Shown piece after piece: positions 18,399 through 27,286 of a DNA stretch of 64,000 bases (positions are counted from its first letter, which is position 1; every line of letters begins with the position of its first letter). The stretch comes from Marinospirillum alkalitolerans. GTDB taxonomy: Bacteria > Pseudomonadota > Gammaproteobacteria > Pseudomonadales > Halomonadaceae. The position numbers and the translations under genes are program-made. The DNA is taken from the NCBI RefSeq assembly GCF_045055655.1, contig NZ_JBANFI010000002.1:62001-126000 (forward strand). The letters run 5' to 3'. A model generated the notes under the pieces. It saw only the letters and a program-made list of their open reading frames with translations. It did no database searches and was not told the DNA's origin.

Positions 18399-20069
18399 TT
18401 ATTGGGGCGGGTATTCGATCGGCGGTAGGTCATCGGCCTGTTCTTTCGGAAAAATCAGGCTAAAGCGTGCACCACCAAGACGCGGGCTGCGATCGACCAA
18501 TGCGCTGCCACGGTGCCAGTAGATGATACGCTGCACTATGGACAGCCCTAAACCATAGCCGCCAGAGCTACGGGTGCGGCTATCATCCAGTCGCGAGAAG
18601 GGCATAAAAACGCGTGCCCAGTCCTGTTCAGGAATGCCGGGGCCATCATCTTCTACATCTATTCTGAGCGTATCAGCCTCAATCTGAATCAACACGATCA
18701 ACTGTTGATCCGCATAGCGCAGCCCGTTACTGACCAGGTTTTGCACCGCACGCTGAAAATAACGCGCTTCTACATCAGCCTCGGTCGAGCAGGCTTGTTC
18801 ATTCATGCACACCACCTGCAGCTGGATCACCGAATGAGTGCGCTGAAAGCCTTGCACCACTTCATCAACCAGCGCGCGGATATCATGGGTCTGAAAATCC
18901 AGCTGTAATTTATCCTGCCCAAGTCGTGCATAGGTCAGAATCTCGTCAATCAGCTGATCGAGTTCATCAATATCCTTGTCTACGCCTTGGGTTTGCTTCA
19001 TCACGCGCTGATAAAAGGCCGTATCCTGAGCATGATCCTCGGCCAGATCTTCGATCATCTGCAAGCCAAAACGAATCCGCGCGACAGGGGTGCGCAGCTC
19101 GTGGGAGACGGCATGAATCATTTCCTGCTGGGTGCGCAAAAGGCGCTGCACCTGCTCCGCCATGCGATTAAAGACCCGCGCCAGCTGACCAATAAAATCA
19201 GGCGTCTCGACTTCCACACGCGCATCCAGATTGCCCGCTGCGATCAAGCGTGAGGCTCTTTCTAAAGGATGAAGTCTGGCTTCAAGGCCAGCCAGCAACC
19301 ACCATAGACTCAGTGCCAGTAAGATCACAATTAAAGCCGCCATACTGATGATCACACTGGCAGGATAGGCATCAAACAAAAATACAGGACCAAGCTCCAA
19401 CCATTGCTGTGCATCCACCTGTATATAGCCAGTGAAGCTGCGGCCATCAGGGGCCAACAGCAAAACAGATTCACCTTGATCTAGCAGGGCGCTCTGACGC
19501 TGATTCACAACCTGAGGCATGGTTTCCAGTATCGCTAACGGATAAGCAAAACCAGCTTGATGCTGCTGCAGAAAAACGCGGCGCTGTTGAGGAGATAAAG
19601 GCAGGAGTGCGCGTTGTAGCAGCACTAAGGAGGCGCGGCTTTTTTCTTGCGCCATATAACGAAAATGCAGTTGTAGCAGCTGATCAGGCAGCGGCGTTGC
19701 CCATAACACCGCCCACCCCTGTTCATCATGATCACGCAGTACAGGGCGCGCCTCAGCAAGGCGGCGTGCTTCACGCTGACTTAAATGTGCCGCACGAAGG
19801 GAGATCAGCTCAACCTGAGGCCCTATGCGGTGATTAAGAGTATCCAGCCAAGTTTGTTGATCCTCTGCTGCCAAGGCATGTAACTCTTCGGCAAAAAGCC
19901 CCATCAGGCCTGAAAGCTGCTGCTCCTGATAAGCCTCTAACCTGACCTGATTCACCACCTTAACCAGCAGCAGGCTCAGCAGCACCGCCACCAGCAAGGC
20001 CATAAAAATGCCAAGATAGACGCGCAGAAAAACCTTGCCAAGACGATGGCGCACAAAACGATGAGGCAT
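18399..20069 (-). CDS. rstB: RstB-like sensor histidine kinase
   Basis: Membrane histidine kinase of about 556 residues. TM1 about 10-33 (VYLGIFMALLVAVLLSLLLV), a periplasmic sensor of about 200 residues, TM2 about 232-255 (IISMAALIVILLALSLWWLL), HAMP, phospho-His in IHAVSHELRTPVARIRF, N-box NLVSNGLRYAD, DDGPGIP and the G2 box GYGLGLSIV. The arrangement and the RstA-type partner suggest the RstAB pair; the sensor region is much longer than in E. coli RstB (about 430 residues total), so its stimulus may differ. I take the ATG at 20069, with AAGGG upstream, over a TTG at 20078. It follows rstA by about 70 bases. Confidence 0.78.
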   Translation of the reverse strand: MPHRFVRHRLGKVFLRVYLGIFMALLVAVLLSLLLVKVVNQVRLEAYQEQQLSGLMGLFAEELHALAAEDQQTWLDTLNHRIGPQVELISLRAAHLSQREARRLAEARPVLRDHDEQGWAVLWATPLPDQLLQLHFRYMAQEKSRASLVLLQRALLPLSPQQRRVFLQQHQAGFAYPLAILETMPQVVNQRQSALLDQGESVLLLAPDGRSFTGYIQVDAQQWLELGPVFLFDAYPASVIISMAALIVILLALSLWWLLAGLEARLHPLERASRLIAAGNLDARVEVETPDFIGQLARVFNRMAEQVQRLLRTQQEMIHAVSHELRTPVARIRFGLQMIEDLAEDHAQDTAFYQRVMKQTQGVDKDIDELDQLIDEILTYARLGQDKLQLDFQTHDIRALVDEVVQGFQRTHSVIQLQVVCMNEQACSTEADVEARYFQRAVQNLVSNGLRYADQQLIVLIQIEADTLRIDVEDDGPGIPEQDWARVFMPFSRLDDSRTRSSGGYGLGLSIVQRIIYWHRGSALVDRSPRLGGARFSLIFPKEQADDLPPIEYPPQ

Positions 20070-20141
20070 AAGGCTCAATCCCTTTCAGTCCAGCATCAAG
20101 GCAAGCGCACGAAGGCAGCAATGAGGCTACACAAGCACACT

Positions 20142-20861
20142 TTAGACTTCTTTGACGAACAGATAACCCTTGCTGCGCACTGTTTTGATCCGACGCGGAT
20201 GCACAGGATCATCCCCTATCTTGGGCCGAATACGGGAAACTCGGACATCAATCGAACGGTCCTGCCCATCGTATTCAATACCACGCAACGCCGTGAAAAT
20301 CTCTTCGCGCGTTAACACACGTCCTGCACCAGAAGCCAGTAGCCACAACAAATCAAATTCTGCACTGGTCAGATCGATACTATTGCCGGCCAACCAGGCC
20401 TCGCGCATCGCGTTATCAATCACCAGATCACCGAACTCCAGACGCGTAATCTGCTGCTCAACAGGCTCAAAACCAGCTGGCTGGCTTTCAGAGCGGCGCA
20501 ACAAGGCACGAATCCGGGCCAGCAGAACACGTGGTCGCACGGGTTTGGCCACATAGTCATCAGCACCCATTTCTAAACCAAGGACCTGATCCATATCATC
20601 TGTGCGTGCTGTCAGCATCAGGATAGGCAGATCAAGGCTCATCTTCACACGGCGGCAGATGCTCAAGCCGTCTTCTCCGGGGAGCATCACATCCAAAATC
20701 ACCAGATCTGGTTGGACCTGATGGATACGCTCAACGGCACGCGCACCATCACTCTCGACTTCGACTTGAAAGCCATTGCCTTCCAGATATTCACGCGTCA
20801 GCGTAGCAAGACGTTCATCGTCTTCAACGATTAAAACTTTAGGTGAGAGGTTAGCGTCCAC
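20142..20861 (-). CDS. rstA: RstA-like response regulator (OmpR family)
   Basis: 239-residue DNA-binding regulator. Receiver domain about 8-122 with VEDDERL, phospho-Asp in LVILDVMLPGEDGL and the conserved MLTART and DDYVAKP segments; C-terminal OmpR/PhoB winged helix about 140-238 with LTSAEFDLLWLLASGAGRVLTREEI and RSIDVRVSRIRPKI. The GADDYVAKPVRPRVLLARIRALLRR stretch is typical of the RstA branch. The start is a GTG with no closer ATG upstream of the receiver core. First gene of the rstAB unit; regulon unknown. Confidence 0.8.
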   Translation of the reverse strand: MDANLSPKVLIVEDDERLATLTREYLEGNGFQVEVESDGARAVERIHQVQPDLVILDVMLPGEDGLSICRRVKMSLDLPILMLTARTDDMDQVLGLEMGADDYVAKPVRPRVLLARIRALLRRSESQPAGFEPVEQQITRLEFGDLVIDNAMREAWLAGNSIDLTSAEFDLLWLLASGAGRVLTREEIFTALRGIEYDGQDRSIDVRVSRIRPKIGDDPVHPRRIKTVRSKGYLFVKEV

Positions 20862-21205
20862 TTTCTATCTCGCTTATTCGAAGTCTTGTAGGGCTGACGA
20901 AGCCGAGTCATGAAACTTCGTTCAGCAAATTGTGTCTTGAACACCAGGAGATTATAAGAGGGTGAGCGGAAGGACTGCAAACTTAGTCAACAAAGCCGAG
21001 TCACATCCCCTTGAACCTCAACACCTTTATCAGGTCGTAACCAGCAAGAAAAAGAGCGGCCCTCACCTTTCATCAACGGCTGCACAGCCTTTGTTGTTCA
21101 GGATCAGATAAAAGCACAAAAATGAACACCTGCCCTTGGAGTGATTGTTATTTAAATATGTTAATCTTGAAGTTTATTTCTTTGACCCTTAAATAAGTGA
21201 AGACC
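20862..21205. other. Divergent intergenic region between rstA and manC
   Basis: 344 bases without a gene. The 11-mer AAGCCGAGTCA occurs twice (near 20898 and 20992), and CTGACGAAG...CTTCGTTCAG near 20893-20923 can form a small hairpin upstream of rstA; either could be a regulator site. The last about 60 bases before manC are AT-rich (TTATTTAAATATGTTAATC) and probably hold its promoter, but I cannot assign boxes. Confidence 0.4.
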
Positions 21206-22684
21206 ATGAGCGCCACAGAATCGATTCGGCCATCTCTCTATCCTGTTATTCTTTCCGGTGGATCAGGCAGTCGTCTCTGGCCTGTTTCACGCAAGCTCCA
21301 CCCCAAGCCTTTTATGCGCCTGCCTGATACACAGACGCTGATGGCCAAAACCTTTCAGCGTGCCAGCCAGCTCCGCGGTGTCAGTGACCTTTTAACCGTC
21401 ACCAATCGCGACCTTTACTTTCGTACCCGTGATGAACTGGATAAAAGCCTGCAACCAGATCAGTGCCTGCACCAACATTTTCTTCTTGAGCCTTGTGGGC
21501 GCAATACAGCGCCAGCCTTAATCACTGCCGCGTTGTATCTCGAAAGAGAAAGGCAAATCAACCAGTACCCACAGGCTGAACCCTGCATGCTGGTGATGCC
21601 GGCGGATCACCTGATCACCCATTTTGAAGCCTTTCAGCAGGCGGTAGATCAGGCTGTTGATCTTGCTCAGGCTGGACAGCTGGTCACCTTTGGTATTCAG
21701 CCTACCCAACCAGAAACCGGCTTTGGATATATTCAAGCGGGTGCCAATCATAAAGTGAAACGCTTTGTTGAAAAGCCAGATGCCGCCACAGCGCAAAGCT
21801 ATCTGGATCAAGGCGATTACTATTGGAATGCTGGTATTTTCTGCTTCAAACCCAGCGTGCTGATTGCTGAATTTGAACAGCATGCGCCAAGATTACTCCT
21901 CCAGGCACGTCAGGCACTGGAAAGTGCGCAAGAGCTATCGAGTCAAGCATCGAGTGGTCAACTCAAGCAGATTGAGCTGCTTGAGCAGGATTTCAGACAG
22001 CTGGATGATATCTCTATTGATTATGCCCTACTCGAAAAATCAGATCAGGTCGCGGTTGTCCCCTGCGACCTTGGTTGGAGTGATATCGGCTCCTGGACAG
22101 CCTATAGCGAACTCTTACCCCAAGATGCGGATGGCAATCGCATTGCTGGCGATGTGGTGGCACTGAACACACACAATTGTTTTATTCATAGCCCCCATCA
22201 TCTGACCGCGACCCTCGGTATCGACGATTTGATTATCATCAACACCTCCGATGCCGTCTTGGTTGCCCATCAGGATCAGGCCCAAGAGGTACGCCAGGTG
22301 GTGAGCCAGCTCACCAAAACCGGCCATGAAACGCATCTCACCCACCCTACAGTCCATCGCCCCTGGGGAACCTACACAACGCTTGAAATGGGCGACAACT
22401 TCCAGATTAAACGCATTGTTGTCAAACCAGGGCAAAGCCTATCACTGCAACTCCATCATCATCGCAGCGAACACTGGGTGGTCGTCAGTGGCATGGCTAA
22501 GATCGTCAACGAAGAGCAGGAACACTATCTTCGAGTCAACGAATCCACCTTTATCCCCGCTGGCAACAAACACCGCCTTGAAAACCCCGGCTTGATCGAT
22601 CTGGTGTTAATCGAGGTACAAAGCGGCGCGTATCTTGGTGAGGACGATATTGTGCGCTTCCAGGATGTCTACGGGCGACAATAA
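21206..22684 (+). CDS. manC: Mannose-1-phosphate guanylyltransferase / mannose-6-phosphate isomerase
   Basis: About 492 residues, the bifunctional type II enzyme (ManC/AlgA/WbpW) making GDP-mannose from mannose-1-phosphate and also converting fructose-6-P to mannose-6-P. Nucleotidyltransferase signature ILSGGSGSRLWPVSRKLHPK (about residues 16-35), FVEKPD, YYWNAGIFCF, then the C-terminal cupin isomerase domain PWGTYTTLEMGDNFQIKRI and SLQLHHHRSEHWVVVSG with the metal-binding histidines. I use the ATG at 21206; the in-frame GTG three codons earlier is less likely. First gene of the polysaccharide locus and its GDP-mannose source. Confidence 0.93.
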   Translation: MSATESIRPSLYPVILSGGSGSRLWPVSRKLHPKPFMRLPDTQTLMAKTFQRASQLRGVSDLLTVTNRDLYFRTRDELDKSLQPDQCLHQHFLLEPCGRNTAPALITAALYLERERQINQYPQAEPCMLVMPADHLITHFEAFQQAVDQAVDLAQAGQLVTFGIQPTQPETGFGYIQAGANHKVKRFVEKPDAATAQSYLDQGDYYWNAGIFCFKPSVLIAEFEQHAPRLLLQARQALESAQELSSQASSGQLKQIELLEQDFRQLDDISIDYALLEKSDQVAVVPCDLGWSDIGSWTAYSELLPQDADGNRIAGDVVALNTHNCFIHSPHHLTATLGIDDLIIINTSDAVLVAHQDQAQEVRQVVSQLTKTGHETHLTHPTVHRPWGTYTTLEMGDNFQIKRIVVKPGQSLSLQLHHHRSEHWVVVSGMAKIVNEEQEHYLRVNESTFIPAGNKHRLENPGLIDLVLIEVQSGAYLGEDDIVRFQDVYGRQ

Positions 22685-22843
22685 AAACTAATAAAAACAG
22701 GCCAATACAGTGAACTCTGGATCGACCTGAACCACTTAACCTATTGGAACACTCTAAGATTCACCGAAGTCTATCCAATAACGCAATGTGCTTTGCTATG
22801 ATAGACCGAGTACTTCAGTTCGGTTTGCTACGGAATTTCAAAA

Positions 22844-23821
22844 ATGACAAATAAAGCTGCACTTATTACAGGCATCACGGGTCAGGACGGTGCTTACCTC
22901 GCACAACTTCTTCTTGGAAAGGGTTATGAAGTCTACGGTTTACTGCCCAGACGCAGCACATCAGAAGTAAACTTAACACGTCTTGAATGGCTGGGGATTG
23001 AAAAAAGCGTTCAGTTCATTGATGGCGATCTGAATGATCTTTCCAGTCTGATCAGGGCCCTACAAAAAGCACAGCCAGACGAAGTTTACAACCTAGGCGC
23101 GCAATCTTTTGTACAAACCTCATGGGACCAACCTATCCTGACTGGCCAAGTTTCAGGGCTAGGTGCAGTCAACCTGCTTGAAGCCATTCGCCTCACTCGA
23201 CCTGAAACACGCTTCTACCAAGCCTCAACCTCTGAAATGTACGGCCTCATACAAGAACCCATGCAGAGCGAAACAACACCCTTTTATCCTCGCTCTCCTT
23301 ATGCTGCCGCAAAACTTTACGCACACTGGATGACCGTTAACTACCGTGAAAGTTTTAACCTCTTCAGCTGTAGCGGTATTTTATTTAACCATGAATCTCC
23401 ACTACGCGGCCTAGAGTTTGTAACACGCAAAGTCACAGATGGAGTGGCACGTATCAAGCTTGGCCTCGCAACAGAGCTGCGCTTAGGTAATATCGATGCC
23501 AAACGCGACTGGGGACATGCCCGCGATTATGTTGAAGCCATGTGGTTAATGCTCCAGCAGGATAACCCTGACGACTTCGTTATCGCCACAGGACAAACAA
23601 CAACTGTTCGCGACATGTGCACGATTGCCTTTAACGCAGCAGGTTTAAAGCTCGAAGACCACCTCGTTATTGACCCACGCTTCTTTAGACCTGCAGAAGT
23701 AGACGTTTTACTTGGCAATCCAGCTAAAGCTATAGCCAAACTTGGTTGGAAACCCAAAACCAGCCTTCAGGAAATGATCGAAGAAATGCTCGCGGCCGAT
23801 TTAAAGCGCTTACAAAAATGA
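22844..23821 (+). CDS. gmd: GDP-mannose 4,6-dehydratase
   Basis: 325-residue short-chain dehydrogenase that converts GDP-mannose to GDP-4-keto-6-deoxymannose. NAD(P)-binding GITGQDGAYLAQLL (residues 9-22), the Gmd-specific GLLPRRSTSEVN, active-site STSEMYG and YAAAK (Tyr/Lys of the YxxxK pair), and NHESPLRGLEFVTRKV. Slightly shorter than the E. coli enzyme but complete. Its stop overlaps the start of rmd (ATGA). The 159 bases after manC include a TGCTATGAT extended -10-like element at about 22795, so a second promoter is possible. Confidence 0.95.
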   Translation: MTNKAALITGITGQDGAYLAQLLLGKGYEVYGLLPRRSTSEVNLTRLEWLGIEKSVQFIDGDLNDLSSLIRALQKAQPDEVYNLGAQSFVQTSWDQPILTGQVSGLGAVNLLEAIRLTRPETRFYQASTSEMYGLIQEPMQSETTPFYPRSPYAAAKLYAHWMTVNYRESFNLFSCSGILFNHESPLRGLEFVTRKVTDGVARIKLGLATELRLGNIDAKRDWGHARDYVEAMWLMLQQDNPDDFVIATGQTTTVRDMCTIAFNAAGLKLEDHLVIDPRFFRPAEVDVLLGNPAKAIAKLGWKPKTSLQEMIEEMLAADLKRLQK

Positions 23822-24783
23822 GCTCGGCTTCTAGAATCCTGGTAACAGGTGGACAAGGGTTTGTTGGTCGGGCCCTTGTTCCCAAGCTACAACAAGCGTG
23901 GCCGCTGGCAGAGATCATGATCACTAGCCGTTCTAGGTCTTCTAAGCAAGCTCAAGGCGCAGTTCGTGTCGCCACGCTCGATATTAGAGATACGCAAGCC
24001 ACTAAGCTTTTGGTGCAACGCTATCAACCTGAGATGGTTGTGCATCTTGCAGCACAAGCTAATGTCGGTCTCAGCTTTCAGCAACCTGAGCTAACCTGGC
24101 AAACCAATCTTCACGGCAGTCTGAACCTATTTGCTGCACTTGAGCAACATACGCCTCAAGCGACACTACTGGTCATTAGTTCATCTGACATCTATGGCGC
24201 CAGCTTTGCTAGCCAGCAAGCTCTGGATGAAAATGCGCTCCTGCAACCACAGAACCCTTACGCTGCAAGCAAGGCAGCTATGGATCTTGCTGCAGGAGCA
24301 CTTGCAAGAACCAGCCAACTCAAGGTTCTTCGAGCCAGAGCCTTCAATCACACAGGGCCGGGACAAGACGAAGGCTATGTATTACCCGCTTTTGCGGCAC
24401 AGATTGCACGGATTGAAGCTCAACAAGAAGACATTCTCAAAGTTGGTAATCTAGATGCCGAACGAGACTTCCTACATGTCGATGATGTTGCTGAAGCCTA
24501 TGTGCAGCTGCTCATGCATGCCCAGCACCTAAATAGCGGTGAAATATTTAATATCTGTTCAGGCCAAGCACACAGTGTTCAAAGCCTTCTTGATCAACTG
24601 CTGAGTTTGGCAACTCAGAAGATACAGCCAGCTGCTGATCCTGCGCGCATGCGACCTAGCGATTTACATCGTGTACAGGGTTGTGCCACCAAGCTAAAAG
24701 AAGCAACAGGCTGGCACCCCAGCAAAAGTATCTCACAGACTTTGGAAGACCTGCTTAACTACTGGAGGCAGCACATCCAGTAA
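23818..24783 (+). CDS. rmd: GDP-4-keto-6-deoxy-D-mannose reductase
   Basis: About 321 residues, extended SDR. TGGQGFVGRALV at the N-terminus, HLAAQANVG, SSSDIYG, and the YAASK catalytic motif. Next to gmd, the best reading is Rmd, giving GDP-D-rhamnose, the donor for A-band-type D-rhamnan; a GDP-fucose synthase is less likely because the sequence follows the Rmd/GDP-6-deoxy-hexose pattern (RAFNHTGPGQ, DAERDFLHVDDV). The longer frame starting at 23746 lies inside gmd; the ATG at 23818 gives a four-base ATGA overlap and translational coupling. Confidence 0.85.
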   Translation: MSSASRILVTGGQGFVGRALVPKLQQAWPLAEIMITSRSRSSKQAQGAVRVATLDIRDTQATKLLVQRYQPEMVVHLAAQANVGLSFQQPELTWQTNLHGSLNLFAALEQHTPQATLLVISSSDIYGASFASQQALDENALLQPQNPYAASKAAMDLAAGALARTSQLKVLRARAFNHTGPGQDEGYVLPAFAAQIARIEAQQEDILKVGNLDAERDFLHVDDVAEAYVQLLMHAQHLNSGEIFNICSGQAHSVQSLLDQLLSLATQKIQPAADPARMRPSDLHRVQGCATKLKEATGWHPSKSISQTLEDLLNYWRQHIQ

Positions 24784-24844
24784 CGCCACACCTGGCCTGA
24801 ACCTTAAAAAACACTCAGATGGTGAGCCCAAAAGTGCTGATTAA

Positions 24845-24872
24845 CCAGCCACTCAAACTGGCTCTATTTTTT
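24845..24872 (+). terminator. Possible terminator of manC-gmd-rmd
   Basis: AGCCA (24847-24851), loop CTCAAAC, TGGCT (24859-24863), followed by CTATTTTTTTT. The stem is only five base pairs but the U-run is strong; it overlaps the stop of the converging glycosyltransferase gene. Confidence 0.45.
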
Positions 24873-26306
24873 TTCGGCCGTCCAGCCTTGGCGCTGCAAA
24901 GCAGCTAATAGCATTTCACTACTAGCGCGCCAGCTCAACCACTGAAACTCAGGATCAGGCTGTAAGTCTTGTGGAATTCCCTCCTGCTCAATCTGCTTGA
25001 TCTGCGCTGCCAGCAGGTGCGGGGAGTCCAAATCAAAATAGCCCACATGCTCACCACCTACTTCACGATGCACGTCTAATCGACTTGCCAGAACGGGCAA
25101 ACCCTGCTGTAAGCTCTCAATAATCGGCAAACCAAAGCCTTCTGCTTGAGAAGCAAAAATCAGCATTTTGGCCGATTGATAACAATAAGCCAGCTCACTG
25201 TCTGTGACATCCTGCCAAAAGTGCAAGCGATGGTTCAATTCAGTGTGTTGACGAATTCGATCAAGCAAAGCCTCAACCTGCCAGCCCGAGCGCCCTACAA
25301 AAAACAAATTCACATCCAGCCCCTGAGCCCATAATTCTTCAAAGGCATCCAGAATAAAAGCGTGATTCTTCCTTGGCTCGATCGTTGAAACCACTAAATA
25401 GGTTGGTCGTGCGGATAAGCGCTCTTGCAGCAAAGGTCTTGGAGGCTCAGAATCTTGCAGGGTCTTTTTAAAATCAGCTCCTAATAAAAAGTAATCATAA
25501 TCCTTGTGCTGAGCCAGCTCGGGCTGCTGCTCGGCAAGGAAGGCCCTCAGCTGGCGCTCTACCGTATGAGAAATACAAACAAAACCATCGACACGACTCA
25601 GCGCATCTGCAAACCACTGTTTAAACACCTGCGCCAAAAATGCATCACAAAACTGAGGATGCGTAATCGGTATTAAATCATAGATGACTGCCGTCACGCC
25701 GCCACCGCGAGCACGAAAAGCCTCCACACTCGGCCAAGTCTGGCAGTACCAGGTCGAGTCCAGCAGCAAGAGATGATCGCCTGGCTGCACCTGACTAAAA
25801 TCACCCACTCTAGCCCCCTCATCACGACCAGGAGCAGACTTGCCGAGAAGAGAGCGTACCGGTTGCCAGATTCGATCTATCAACCAACTCAAACCAAAAG
25901 TATGCCGAGGTGCAAACAAAAAGTGTTTGACTGTTGGATGATGACCACTCAAAGCAGCCAGTAATTCGCGTCCGGCAAAATAAACACCTTTGAAATAAGC
26001 CAGAACACGCTGCTTAAATGGCGGCTTTTCTTTTTCTTGATGAGCCTGATCTGGAAGTAACTGAGTCGCAGCAGGATAGAGGTCCTGCTCGGTTAACTTC
26101 TGAAAGCGACCTTGTCCAATCGCGACAGGCTGCACCTGAAAGCCTTGCTCAGCACCCAGAATAATGAGGTGTTTTACCACCTGACGGACCACGCGCTGAA
26201 TGCCCGTGTTTAAATGTGTATGCTGTGCTAAGTAGGTAATATCAATATATAAAGTAGCTTGTACCTTTGAGCCCTGAGACTCAACAGAAGAAGAAACAGA
26301 TGACAT
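24864..26306 (-). CDS. Family 4 glycosyltransferase
   Basis: About 480 residues, GT-B fold, retaining GT4 type: YLVVSTIEPRKNHAFILDAF and the C-terminal EX7E-like SQAEGFGLPIIESLQQGLPVLASRLDVHREVGG. The N-terminus carries DITYLAQHTHLNTGIQRVVRQV, typical of mannosyl/rhamnosyl transferases that add several sugars. It is encoded opposite to the rest of the locus. I use the ATG at 26306; the upstream in-frame TTG (26318) is weak. It diverges from wzm with a shared 115-base promoter region. Confidence 0.85.
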   Translation of the reverse strand: MSSVSSSVESQGSKVQATLYIDITYLAQHTHLNTGIQRVVRQVVKHLIILGAEQGFQVQPVAIGQGRFQKLTEQDLYPAATQLLPDQAHQEKEKPPFKQRVLAYFKGVYFAGRELLAALSGHHPTVKHFLFAPRHTFGLSWLIDRIWQPVRSLLGKSAPGRDEGARVGDFSQVQPGDHLLLLDSTWYCQTWPSVEAFRARGGGVTAVIYDLIPITHPQFCDAFLAQVFKQWFADALSRVDGFVCISHTVERQLRAFLAEQQPELAQHKDYDYFLLGADFKKTLQDSEPPRPLLQERLSARPTYLVVSTIEPRKNHAFILDAFEELWAQGLDVNLFFVGRSGWQVEALLDRIRQHTELNHRLHFWQDVTDSELAYCYQSAKMLIFASQAEGFGLPIIESLQQGLPVLASRLDVHREVGGEHVGYFDLDSPHLLAAQIKQIEQEGIPQDLQPDPEFQWLSWRASSEMLLAALQRQGWTAEKK

Positions 26307-26365
26307 AATGAGACTCAATTCCAGAATAAAGCAGCATCATACCACCCACAGACAAGAGCGCACAG

Positions 26366-26393
26366 CTCGACCTCACGAGGGCTATGTTATACT
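26366..26393 (+). promoter_or_regulatory. Candidate sigma-70 promoter of wzm
   Basis: -10 TATACT (26388-26393) with a poor -35 (CTCGAC, 16-bp spacing). The predicted start would give a short leader (about 20 bases) before the wzm ATG at 26422. Confidence 0.45.
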
Positions 26394-26421
26394 CGGCACT
26401 TTGCTTATCTGAGTAGACATT

Positions 26422-27207
26422 ATGTTCATCAAGCTCTCGCTTTTGCTTCGCTTTACTCGCCAAGACATGATTGACCGGCACGCTAGTGCTGCTCTTGGTG
26501 CACTCTGGACGTTTATTCTTCCCCTATCCCAAATATTGATTTTTACGCTGATTTTTTCAAATGTCATGGGACTACGCCTGATGTCTCTTGGCTTAGAAGA
26601 TCTCGGCCAATACAGCTACAGCGTTTATCTTGTCATTGGTCTGCTGGCTTGGCTGGCTTTTTCCAACACCATCAGCCGAGTGACGCAGGTCTACCAAGAC
26701 AAGGCTGGGCTCATCCACAAGGTTCACCTACCTTTACTTGGTCTTCCTCTCTATATTCCGCTTTCTGAGCTCATTTATTACGCCATCGGCATGGCCTTCT
26801 TCACCCTCTTCTTATTCTTCATTGGCTTTCAATGGACCTGGTATTGGTTATGGCTTGTGCCACTGATGGCACTCCTTTTTCTACTTGCCTATGCTCTGGG
26901 CCTGCTTTTTGCTTTGCTCAGCGTCTTTATTCGTGACACGCGCGATTTAGTCGGCATAGGCCTACAGCTTCTTTTTTGGATGACCCCCATTGTTTATGTC
27001 ATGGATCTCCTGCCTGCGCGCTGGCATTGGATTTTTCAGTTCAACCCGCTTTATCACCTCATCAATGCGTTACGTAGCGCCCTACTCGTTGGAACCATGC
27101 CACCACTCCAACCCTTAATCATGATTTTTTTAATGGCCGTGGCATTACTAAGTGGCGCACTCTGGCTAGGTAGGCGTCTAGAAAAAGATCTGCGCGATTT
27201 CATATAA
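26422..27207 (+). CDS. wzm: O-polysaccharide ABC transporter permease
   Basis: 261 residues, ABC-2 type integral membrane protein with about six hydrophobic segments (for example LGALWTFILPLSQILIFTLI and WLWLVPLMALLFLLAYALGL). It forms the inner-membrane channel that exports completed undecaprenol-linked O-polysaccharide. Conserved elements include DMIDRHASAALGALW near the N-terminus and FWMTPIVYVMDLLP plus FNPLYHLINALRSALL near the end, which are Wzm/KpsM hallmarks. It is directly followed by the ATPase wzt. Confidence 0.92.
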   Translation: MFIKLSLLLRFTRQDMIDRHASAALGALWTFILPLSQILIFTLIFSNVMGLRLMSLGLEDLGQYSYSVYLVIGLLAWLAFSNTISRVTQVYQDKAGLIHKVHLPLLGLPLYIPLSELIYYAIGMAFFTLFLFFIGFQWTWYWLWLVPLMALLFLLAYALGLLFALLSVFIRDTRDLVGIGLQLLFWMTPIVYVMDLLPARWHWIFQFNPLYHLINALRSALLVGTMPPLQPLIMIFLMAVALLSGALWLGRRLEKDLRDFI

Positions 27208-27286
27208 ACCAAGTCCATATGCCTCTGAAGGCTTTCTGGTGCGCACCTTAAACTGGGTGACTCGTTCGATAAAAGGTGGTTCTCAA